This document shows, piece after piece, positions 7,897-14,248 of a stretch of DNA of 14,810 nt. Origin of the DNA: Opitutia bacterium UBA7350 (GTDB taxonomy: Bacteria > Verrucomicrobiota > Verrucomicrobiia > Opitutales > Coraliomargaritaceae); the NCBI GenBank assembly GCA_002470925.1, contig DKOX01000081.1, positions 1 to 14,810 on the forward strand. Reading direction: 5' to 3'. A model generated the notes under the pieces. It was not told where the DNA came from. It saw nothing but the letters and a program-made list of their open reading frames with translations, and searched no databases. Position numbers and translations under genes: made by a program. How positions within the stretch are numbered: position 1 is the first letter of the stretch; each line of letters begins with the position of its first letter.

Positions 7897-8787
7897 TTAC
7901 TTTTGATCCAAAAGACGCTTGAAGTTCTCGCCCAAGAGCGCGGTAAGTGTCTCCGGATCGAGATGGGTCTGCGCTTTTATGTAGCGGAGGTATTGAGTGA
8001 AATTTGCGCGGCTTTGTTCACGGGGAAAGATTCGCAGGGGATAATCGCTCCCAAATAATATTTTGTCCGGCCCGGCAAGACGGAGGGCTTGCTGGAACAC
8101 CGAAGCGGGGTGAAGGAGGGGACTCGCGGAGCAGTCAAAGTAAAGATTGTCCGGAATTTCGAGTGCGACCTCATCCTCTGCGGGGAGGAGGAGATCGCCG
8201 CCCCAGTGGGCGAGAATGATGGTTGCCCTTGGGGCGCTTCTTGCAAGGGCGAGGACTGCGTCATGCGGCGTGGCGACCGCATCGGGATGTTGTCGCCCCT
8301 TCGTGCCGGTAACGTGCAGATTGATGGGCCAGTTGTGCCGGGCGCACCATTCCGCCATTGCATGCCAGCCCGCACCGTCAGCATTGAAGCCCTGCACCCC
8401 CTGATGCAATTCACCGACGCCCCGGAGCCCCAGTTCCGCAGCCGCTTCAAGTTGCGCGCTGACATTTGCCTGCGGCTGGATAGCGGCAAAGCCGATGAAC
8501 CGATCGGGAGCGGTCTTTACCCAATTTGCAATGACGGTGTTGTGCCAGCGGCAGGTGCTTTCATGTTCCCAATACCAACCCAATAGGACCGCCTGATCCA
8601 CGCCCGCGGCATCCATGTCTGAAAGCATGCGTTCGGGGCCCGCCCAATCCTGAATCGAGGGCCGCTTGTCGGGCGCCACCAGTTTCGCCCAGTGCGCTTC
8701 ATTGTGCTTCGTTGCCCATGCGATAGGGTCCGCGCTCAGTTCGCGCGGATAGGCATGCGTGTGGCAATCAATGATGACAGGGGGCAT
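7897..8787 (-). CDS. Metal-dependent amidohydrolase (Amidohydrolase_2 / PF04909 type)
   Basis: A 296-residue TIM-barrel hydrolase or decarboxylase of the Amidohydrolase_2 group. Metal and catalytic positions are all visible: HTH at H9 and H11, the GVGELH strand with E126, H158 (NLHVTG), H194 (LAHWGG) and D248 (FGSDYP). There is no signal peptide, so it is cytosolic. This group covers lactonases, ACMSD-like decarboxylases and many uncharacterised enzymes; the substrate cannot be read. It is the last of three - strand genes, 48 bases after hisF. Its stop lies 8 bases from the end of the convergent symporter gene, and its final codons form a small hairpin CTTTTG/CAAAAG (7900-7914) which might help end transcription in either direction. 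The start ATG gives the usual MPPVIIDCHTH beginning; no Shine-Dalgarno is seen. Confidence 0.88.
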   Translation of the reverse strand: MPPVIIDCHTHAYPRELSADPIAWATKHNEAHWAKLVAPDKRPSIQDWAGPERMLSDMDAAGVDQAVLLGWYWEHESTCRWHNTVIANWVKTAPDRFIGFAAIQPQANVSAQLEAAAELGLRGVGELHQGVQGFNADGAGWHAMAEWCARHNWPINLHVTGTKGRQHPDAVATPHDAVLALARSAPRATIILAHWGGDLLLPAEDEVALEIPDNLYFDCSASPLLHPASVFQQALRLAGPDKILFGSDYPLRIFPREQSRANFTQYLRYIKAQTHLDPETLTALLGENFKRLLDQK

Positions 8788-8806
8788 GTCGAAAAAGGAT
8801 GCCGCT

Positions 8807-8820
8807 CCCGCCTAGGCGGG
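8807..8820. repeat. Perfect 14-base palindrome between hisF and the amidohydrolase gene
   Basis: CCCGCCTAGGCGGG is fully self-complementary and can fold into a short GC stem with a CTAG loop. No T-run follows on either strand, so terminator activity is doubtful. I see only one copy in the window. Confidence 0.5.
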
Positions 8821-8835
8821 CAATCGCAATTTCAA

Positions 8836-9594
8836 CTAGAGCCGCACCGCGATTCCCGCATCTGCGAGGGACTGCTTGGCTTCCGCGATGGTATAGGTTC
8901 CAAAATGAAAAATTGAAGCGGCCAGAACCGCGTTGGCATGTCCTTCAGTAAAAGCCTCCTTCAAGTGGTCCAGTGTTCCGGCACCTCCCGAGGCAATGAC
9001 CGGAATTGTCACGGCCGTGCTCACTGCCCGCGTCAGGGCGAGGTCGTAACCGTCCTTGGTTCCGTCGGCATCCATGCTTGTTAGCAGGATTTCCCCTGCG
9101 CCGAGTTCGGTCACGCGTTTCGCCCATTCGACCGCGTCGGTCCCGGTGGGGTTGCGCCCGCCATGGGTGTAAACTTCCCATCTCCCCGGTGCGGTTTGTT
9201 TCGCATCAATCGCAACGACAATACATTGATTACCGAATTTCGCGGCGGCATCGGCAACGAGTGAAGGGTCTTTGAGGGCGGCGGTGTTTAGGCTCACTTT
9301 GTCGGCGCCGGCATTCAACATCGACCGGATGTCTTCCAGGGTACGAATCCCGCCACCCACTGTGAGCGGCATAAAACATTCCGAGGCGGTGCGCTCTACA
9401 ACATCGTGCATGATGGCGCGTTCGTCGCTGGACGCCGTGATGTCGAGAAAGACCAATTCATCCGCGCCCTGTGCTTCGTAGGCTTTGGCTTGTTCTACCG
9501 GATCGCCCGCGTCGACTAAGTTAACAAAATTAACGCCCTTCACCACACGTCCACCATGCACATCCAAGCAGGGAATGATTCGGTTGGAGAGCAT
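8836..9594 (-). CDS. hisF: Imidazole glycerol phosphate synthase cyclase subunit HisF
   Basis: A 252-residue (beta/alpha)8 barrel that joins PRFAR and ammonia from HisH to give imidazole glycerol phosphate and AICAR, linking histidine and purine synthesis in the cytosol. The catalytic aspartates are in place: D11 in RIIPCLD and D130 in VVAID. Other family blocks are GGRVVKGVNF (14-23), ADELVFLDI (44-52), the TVGGGIR phosphate site (78-84), LLTSMDADGTKDGYD and IPVIASGGAG. Length is standard. No other his gene is in the window; hisF sits alone between an unknown gene 32 bases upstream and an amidohydrolase 48 bases downstream, all on the - strand. The ATG start is the family start. No Shine-Dalgarno is visible; the preceding bases are a C-rich direct repeat (AACCCTGCC/AACCCTACC). 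Confidence 0.98.
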   Translation of the reverse strand: MLSNRIIPCLDVHGGRVVKGVNFVNLVDAGDPVEQAKAYEAQGADELVFLDITASSDERAIMHDVVERTASECFMPLTVGGGIRTLEDIRSMLNAGADKVSLNTAALKDPSLVADAAAKFGNQCIVVAIDAKQTAPGRWEVYTHGGRNPTGTDAVEWAKRVTELGAGEILLTSMDADGTKDGYDLALTRAVSTAVTIPVIASGGAGTLDHLKEAFTEGHANAVLAASIFHFGTYTIAEAKQSLADAGIAVRL

Positions 9595-9626
9595 TGGGTA
9601 GGGTTGGCAGGGTTGTTCGCAGAGGA

Positions 9627-11402
9627 TTATTCGTCCGCGAAGCTGATGTCGGGCTCAAAGGAAAGGGCAAGGCGGTATTGCACTCCCGGTCGCATCACAA
9701 GTTTGTGGTCGCGTTCGAGGATTTGCAGATAATGCATATTGCCGTAATGGGTGCGGTATTTCGGATCGTTGGTGACGGTCTCCAATGGTTTCCACTCAGC
9801 TTGGAAATCGTCTTTTAAAACATTGGCGCGTTGCCCCTCGGCGCCCAGCGAAAAGGCAGTTCCGACGCGATGACTGCTATGCGGGGCGCTGATTGCGAGA
9901 ACATAGCGCATGCGGTCGAGGGTGATCTGTTGCTTCACGCTGAAGCAATACTCACAGCTGATCTTGCCCTTCAGGAAGGTCCAGATGACTTTGCAGCTAC
10001 CGAGCCCGTTCACAAAGGTTTCGTCGGTGGTGATGAGTTCGGGCTGGTCGTATTTGAAAACGAGGGCGTTGCGCAGGCCGATGCTGGTGGTGCAGTTCTT
10101 CCCGTAGAAGGATGGGACAATAACTTTGTCACCAAAGGTTAATTCAGGGGTCATGATCGGCAAATAGGTCTCGGAGGGCCAATCAAAGATACCGGGCGAG
10201 TGGGGGAAGGCAAGGGAGGCGGAAGTATGGCGCGCTTCGGGTATATTGCCCACCAAGGGTAATTGGAAAGCGAGCCCGCTCTCGGGATCCTGATAAAGGA
10301 AGAGGCCTTGTTCTTTGCGGTGTGATTTGTCAAAATTCACAAAGCGGGCAACTTTGTTAGTAGGAACGGGACCTGACGGGGAAGCATCGCCGCCGATCGC
10401 GCGGGCGAGGCGTGCCCATTGACACAGATAGCGTGCCGCATCAAAATTTGCCATGCGGGTGGTGTGGTAATTGACAGTGTCGCGCTCGCTGTCACGAATG
10501 ACAAGGTCACCGTTTTCCTGATCGAGATAGGTCGCGAAGAAATTAACAAAAAGGCGACGGGCCGTATCAAGATAAAGGTCGCGCTGGTTTGCGGTTACCC
10601 AGTCATCACGCAAGGCCTGCAAGATGAGGCTGATGCAATGCATTTGACCATAGGCACCAATGGAGCGGCCATATGCCCAACCCGAGCCATCCTGGCGCAC
10701 GAGATCGGGCAGGAGTTTGAGGTATTTTTCGCTGTGGCTCCTCAAGGTGGGAAGTTTGCGTTCGCGCAGGTTGATGTTGGCATGTAGCTGCAGGGCCTGG
10801 CGGATGAAAACAAAGGACATGACGCCGTAGATATCGAAGGCGCCCCCTACGCTGCCGGTGATGCCGGCGGCATCGTCCATATAGCCTGCGCTGGAATTGC
10901 TTTCAATGCGATCGGTGAATCGATCGATGAGTTGCCCGGTTTCGTCTTTTTTGGAGAGCCCGAGGCTGAAACGTGTTACGGCCTTGGCAATGTTGAAACT
11001 TTGGAAGTGGTTATCGAAGTCGCTGCGCTCCAATAATTGGCGATCCAACCGCTCGCGGGTCGGATCCATGAGTCGTTCCCAGACGGCGTTGCGTTCCTTG
11101 GATGGGCCAAAGGAAAGGAGGCCAAGTGCCGCGTATGCCAAGCCATTTTCCATCGCTTCTTCGGTGAATACCTGGGCGGTGACGCAACGCGCGACCAAGT
11201 CAATGAGGTCGGTGCCATCGAGGCTGGTCTCGTTGGTAGCCCGGTAGTATTCGCCGATCGCGAGGGCGGCATGACCCGGTTCATCGAGACGGCTTGCTTC
11301 TCCCGCAACAGGGGTAACGGTGCCCTGTTCGCTAATCGATTGTAAATTGTGACCCAGAATCGAGCGGGCCATATCAAGGCATTGGTCGGCGAAATTTTCC
11401 AT
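9627..11402 (-). CDS. Uncharacterised 591-residue protein, helical domain plus beta-rich domain
   Basis: I do not recognise this family with certainty. The product has no signal peptide and no membrane segment, so it should be cytosolic. Residues about 1-345 look all-helical, with repeated small-residue/aromatic helices of the kind found in (alpha/alpha)6 barrels; conspicuous glycine-rich turns are DDAAGITGSVGG (176-187) and DGSGWAYGRSIGAYGQ (238-253), followed by NYHTTR (311-316). Residues about 350-591 are beta-rich, with many short strands and conserved-looking histidines. This two-part build recalls polysaccharide lyases and related glycan-acting enzymes, but that is only a fold guess and no catalytic set is proven. 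It is first of three - strand genes and lies 32 bases before hisF. The ATG is the first in frame and lacks a Shine-Dalgarno. That it is a real gene is clear from its length, composition and position. Confidence 0.85.
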   Translation of the reverse strand: MENFADQCLDMARSILGHNLQSISEQGTVTPVAGEASRLDEPGHAALAIGEYYRATNETSLDGTDLIDLVARCVTAQVFTEEAMENGLAYAALGLLSFGPSKERNAVWERLMDPTRERLDRQLLERSDFDNHFQSFNIAKAVTRFSLGLSKKDETGQLIDRFTDRIESNSSAGYMDDAAGITGSVGGAFDIYGVMSFVFIRQALQLHANINLRERKLPTLRSHSEKYLKLLPDLVRQDGSGWAYGRSIGAYGQMHCISLILQALRDDWVTANQRDLYLDTARRLFVNFFATYLDQENGDLVIRDSERDTVNYHTTRMANFDAARYLCQWARLARAIGGDASPSGPVPTNKVARFVNFDKSHRKEQGLFLYQDPESGLAFQLPLVGNIPEARHTSASLAFPHSPGIFDWPSETYLPIMTPELTFGDKVIVPSFYGKNCTTSIGLRNALVFKYDQPELITTDETFVNGLGSCKVIWTFLKGKISCEYCFSVKQQITLDRMRYVLAISAPHSSHRVGTAFSLGAEGQRANVLKDDFQAEWKPLETVTNDPKYRTHYGNMHYLQILERDHKLVMRPGVQYRLALSFEPDISFADE

Positions 11403-11438
11403 ATATCTACGGCAGCTTTTAGCGGCTACAAAGGTCTA

Positions 11439-11467
11439 GAATTGAATTTGGGCGCTTCTTTTGTCAA
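11439..11467 (-). promoter_or_regulatory. Candidate promoter for the leftward three-gene unit
   Basis: On the - strand a consensus -35 box TTGACA (complement of 11462-11467) is followed after 17 bases by a poor -10 (CAATTC, complement of 11439-11444). It lies about 40-65 bases before the ATG at 11402. The -35 is convincing, the -10 is not. The opposite side of this 208-base divergent gap must also drive the aminotransferase gene; TATGAT at 11515-11520 is a possible -10 for it but has no good -35. Confidence 0.35.
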
Positions 11468-11610
11468 CTGGAATCAAGGCTATTTTGTAAAACAATGAAG
11501 GTGAGCCTGTAAGGTATGATGGAGAGCAGTGCCGAGCCAATGGAATCGGCGGTTTTTAATTGTTAAACTATCCGACATGAGGACTAGACAAACCGTTTTC
11601 TTGAGGCATC

Positions 11611-12489
11611 ATGAAGGCCTCTATGAAAATCTACATGAATGACGGATTGGTGGACCGCAAGGATGCCAAGGTATCGGTTTTTGACCACGGTCTGCTCTAC
11701 GGTGATGGCATCTTTGAGGGAATTCGCCTGTATGACGGTTGTATTTTTAAACTGGATGCGCACCTCGAACGTTTGGAATACTCGGCAAAGGCGATCATGT
11801 TGGCCTTGCCCTGGACCCGCGGGGAACTTGCCGCAGCGGTTTGTGAAACCTGCCGGGCCAACGGTTTGAAGGATGGCTATATTCGTCTGGTAGTCACCCG
11901 GGGTGAGGGTAGTCTGGGGCTTTCCGTCAAGAATTGCGACCAGCCACAACTCATTATCATTGCGGATTCCATTCAGCTTTATCCAGAGGAATATTACCAA
12001 AACGGCCTCAAGATCATCACGGTTCCGACCCGGCGCTGCAATCCCGCCGCGCTGCCGCCCGCCGTCAAGTCCTTGAATTATCTCAATAACATCCTGGCGA
12101 AAATTGAGGCGCAGCATCTTGGGTATCACGAGGCGATCATGCTGAATGATCAAGGTTATGTGGCAGAATGTACCGGAGATAATGTTTTTGTGATCCACAA
12201 AGGCAAATTGACAACCCCAGCCGCCAGCGCGGGTGCCCTTAAGGGGATCACCCGCGACACCGCACTTGAAATTGCCGACAAGCTGGGAATTGCATGGCAG
12301 GAGGCGAATTTGACGCGTTACGACATTTGGGTCGCGGATGAACTCTTCCTAACCGGGACCGCTGCTGAAATAATCCCGATCGTGGAAGTCGATGCCCGTC
12401 CTATTGGAACCGGAAAACCAGGGCCCATCACGGCGCAATTTCTGGATGCCTTCCACCAAGTGGTCACCAAAGATGGCACACAGCTCTAG
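11611..12489 (+). CDS. ilvE: Branched-chain amino acid aminotransferase (class IV)
   Basis: A 292-residue fold-type IV PLP enzyme expected to move the amino group between Leu/Ile/Val and 2-oxoglutarate. Family marks, numbered from the ATG at 11611, are VFDHGLLYGDGIFEGIR (23-39), the PLP lysine K153 in VKSLNYLNN (152-160), E187 in VAECTGDN that contacts the pyridine nitrogen, and LTGTAAE (247-253) at the phosphate site. The KSLNYLNN form favours a branched-chain enzyme over D-alanine transaminase or ADC lyase, although class IV members are hard to separate by motif. Two starts are possible: ATG 11611 with GAGG 4 bases before it, or ATG 11623 with AAGG 5 bases before it, where the product begins MKIYMNDG as in many homologues. 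It stands alone, with divergent neighbours on the left and its own terminator on the right. Confidence 0.88.
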   Translation: MKASMKIYMNDGLVDRKDAKVSVFDHGLLYGDGIFEGIRLYDGCIFKLDAHLERLEYSAKAIMLALPWTRGELAAAVCETCRANGLKDGYIRLVVTRGEGSLGLSVKNCDQPQLIIIADSIQLYPEEYYQNGLKIITVPTRRCNPAALPPAVKSLNYLNNILAKIEAQHLGYHEAIMLNDQGYVAECTGDNVFVIHKGKLTTPAASAGALKGITRDTALEIADKLGIAWQEANLTRYDIWVADELFLTGTAAEIIPIVEVDARPIGTGKPGPITAQFLDAFHQVVTKDGTQL

Positions 12490-12523
12490 CTAAAAAGCTG
12501 GAATCGCATACTGTGGCATAAGA

Positions 12524-12540
12524 TTGGCACAGTTGATGCA
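12524..12540 (+). promoter_or_regulatory. Candidate sigma-54 (RpoN) promoter upstream of mcsA
   Basis: TTGGCACAGTTGATGCA matches the RpoN consensus TTGGCACR-N4-TTGCW with one mismatch and keeps the essential GG (12526-12527) and GC (12538-12539) exactly 10 bases apart. The predicted start would be near 12551, about 85 bases before mcsA. A terminator lies between. An inverted repeat ACTGTG/CACAGT (12510-12533) overlaps its -24 element. Confidence 0.35.
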
Positions 12541-12564
12541 AAATTGATATCAGAAATATAAAAT

Positions 12565-12595
12565 TTGCCGCTCAAAGGTGGCAATTTTTCTCTTT
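12565..12595 (+). terminator. Rho-independent terminator after the aminotransferase gene
   Basis: TTGCCGC (12565-12571) pairs with GTGGCAA (12578-12584) over 7 bp including one G-T pair, with a 6-base loop TCAAAG, followed directly by TTTTTCTCTTT. It lies 75 bases after the aminotransferase stop and 40 bases before the mcsA ATG. Confidence 0.7.
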
Positions 12596-12601
12596 AATTT
12601 T

Positions 12602-12610
12602 TGCTATATT
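12602..12610 (+). promoter_or_regulatory. Candidate extended -10 promoter for mcsA-mcsB-clpC
   Basis: TGCTATATT fits an extended -10 (TG-N-TATAAT) with no clear -35 box. It lies just after the terminator T-run. A start near 12617 would give a leader of about 19 bases before the ATG at 12636. No CIRCE element or CtsR-type operator is seen around it. Confidence 0.35.
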
Positions 12611-12635
12611 CAAATTTTTGGCCAAACTCCAAGCC

Positions 12636-13151
12636 ATGGGAGATGTTTTAAAATGTAAATTCTGCGATGAGGTGGCCACCGTTCACTTGACGCAGATTAT
12701 CAACAACAAGATCCACAAGGTGGATCTTTGTGAGACTTGTGCCCAGCAAAAGGGCGTTTCTGATCCGGAGGGTTTTTCCTTGGCGGAGATGTTGATGCAG
12801 TCAAATGCCGCGATGGGCAGTGATGATCAACAACTCCAATGCCCGGCCTGCGGTTTTAACACAAGCGATTTTCGCCGTACCGGACGCATGGGTTGCGCGG
12901 AGTGCTACACCGCGTTTGAGCCCATCCTAGAGCCGATTCTGGAGGATATGCACTCGGGGTTGAAGCATACCGGAAAAGTTCCCTCGCATGCCTTGAATCG
13001 TCAAAGTTATCATACCCGTTTGCACCATTTAAAGGCCGCGCTGGTCCGCGCGGTTGAAGGCGAGGCTTACGAGGAAGCCGCAAAATACCGCGACGAAATT
13101 CACGCCTTGGAATCTGGGGCGAGCGAACAGAATAAAGTAAACAAAGCATGA
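12636..13151 (+). CDS. mcsA: McsA, zinc-finger activator of the arginine kinase McsB
   Basis: A 171-residue McsA-type protein that binds and activates McsB in the cytosol. Four CXXC pairs form the two zinc-binding modules: C7/C10 (CKFC), C32/C35 (CETC), C69/C72 (CPAC) and C87/C90 (CAEC). The block VATVHLTQIINN (13-24) is typical of the N-terminal module, and the C-terminus holds a UVR motif (about 129-160, with EAYEEAAKYRDEI), as in UvrB/UvrC and ClpC-linked proteins. I chose ATG 12636; a TTG at 12618 in frame would add six residues (MAKLQA) and sits on the predicted transcription start. No Shine-Dalgarno precedes it. Its TGA overlaps the mcsB ATG by 4 bases (ATGA), so the pair is translationally coupled and the neighbours make the assignment very secure. 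Confidence 0.95.
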   Translation: MGDVLKCKFCDEVATVHLTQIINNKIHKVDLCETCAQQKGVSDPEGFSLAEMLMQSNAAMGSDDQQLQCPACGFNTSDFRRTGRMGCAECYTAFEPILEPILEDMHSGLKHTGKVPSHALNRQSYHTRLHHLKAALVRAVEGEAYEEAAKYRDEIHALESGASEQNKVNKA

Positions 13152-14236
13152 TTGAATCCATTATAGGTGGCAGGAAAGCCGAGCTCACTCAGAGCTCCAA
13201 GCGCACCGCGCCGGTCGTGCTCAGTACCCGCATTCGGCTCGCACGTAACCTGGCCGACAGCCCTTTCCCTCAGCGCGCCAATCTGTCGCAGCGCCGGGTC
13301 GTTTTGACCGATTGTGTCTCACAAATCCAACGCCTTGAGTCGATGGAATCGGGCACTTTTATCGAGATTGAACAACTTTCTGATCTCGAAAAGCAGGTTT
13401 TATTGGAACGCCACCTGATCAGTAGCGAATTGATCGAGAGTAGCAAGGGATGCGGCGTCTATATCAATTCCGAACAAACCTGTTCCATCATGATCAATGA
13501 AGAGGACCATTTGCGCATCCAATTCCTCAAAACCGGGTTTAATCTAAAGTCTTTGTGGAAGCGCATCAATTCATTTGATGATGCCATTGATCAGTATCTG
13601 AATTTGGCATATTCTGAGGAATTGGGTTATTTGACTGCCTGCCCGACGAATCTGGGCACCGGAATGCGGGCTTCGGTGATGATGCACTTACCGGGACTGG
13701 TCTTGTCTGAAAACATGGAGAAAGTGACCCGCGCGGTTGGTCAGCTGGGTATTGTGGTACGGGGTCATTTCGGCGAAGGCTCTGATGCTTCCGGGCATAT
13801 TTTTCAGATTTCAAACCAACAAACCCTTGGCGAGTCGGAGCCTGAAATTCTCGAGCGGCTTGGCAATGTTCTGAAAAGTATTATCGATCAGGAATTAAAC
13901 GCGCGCTTCAAATACCTGGAGGACAAGCCCGAACTGCTGATGGATCAAATAGGGCGCGCCTACGGCGTGCTTCAAAATGCGCACGTCCTTTCCTCAAACG
14001 AAGCGATGCACCTCCTCTCGCTGTTGCGTTTGGCGGTTGATTTCAATTTTCTACCGGAATCGCGTCGTGCCGAAGTGGACCGGTGCTTCATCGAGTGTCA
14101 GCCGGGACACATACAATATGATGTTAAATCTGACATTGCCCCGGAATTGCGCGATACCGCCCGCGCGGCCAAACTGCGCTCGGTTTTCTCAAAACTTCCG
14201 CCCCTCTCTTTTGACAGCCTGGAAGAAAACAAATAA
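13148..14236 (+). CDS. mcsB: McsB, protein-arginine kinase
   Basis: A 362-residue phosphagen-kinase-fold enzyme that phosphorylates arginines on proteins, marking them for ClpC-dependent degradation. Visible family blocks are LSTRIRLARNL (25-35) for ATP phosphates, MINEEDHLRIQ (115-125) with the catalytic glutamate, GYLTACPTNLGTGMRAS (160-176), HFGEGSDASGHIFQISNQ (207-224) and TLGESE (226-231). The C-terminal part carries RDTARA (335-340), which fits the RDxxRA phospho-arginine-binding motif of Gram-positive McsB that governs oligomer activity. Length is normal for McsB and lacks the N-terminal domain of metazoan arginine or creatine kinases. The gene starts within the mcsA stop and ends 12 bases before clpC. 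No phospho-arginine phosphatase (YwlE type) is in the window. Confidence 0.96.
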   Translation: MIESIIGGRKAELTQSSKRTAPVVLSTRIRLARNLADSPFPQRANLSQRRVVLTDCVSQIQRLESMESGTFIEIEQLSDLEKQVLLERHLISSELIESSKGCGVYINSEQTCSIMINEEDHLRIQFLKTGFNLKSLWKRINSFDDAIDQYLNLAYSEELGYLTACPTNLGTGMRASVMMHLPGLVLSENMEKVTRAVGQLGIVVRGHFGEGSDASGHIFQISNQQTLGESEPEILERLGNVLKSIIDQELNARFKYLEDKPELLMDQIGRAYGVLQNAHVLSSNEAMHLLSLLRLAVDFNFLPESRRAEVDRCFIECQPGHIQYDVKSDIAPELRDTARAAKLRSVFSKLPPLSFDSLEENK

Positions 14237-14248
14237 GCTCACCTAATT

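Noticed and set aside
11584..12198. 204-codon open frame on the - strand opposite the aminotransferase gene
   Set aside because: It is antisense to a gene with intact class IV aminotransferase motifs and shows no protein-like features.
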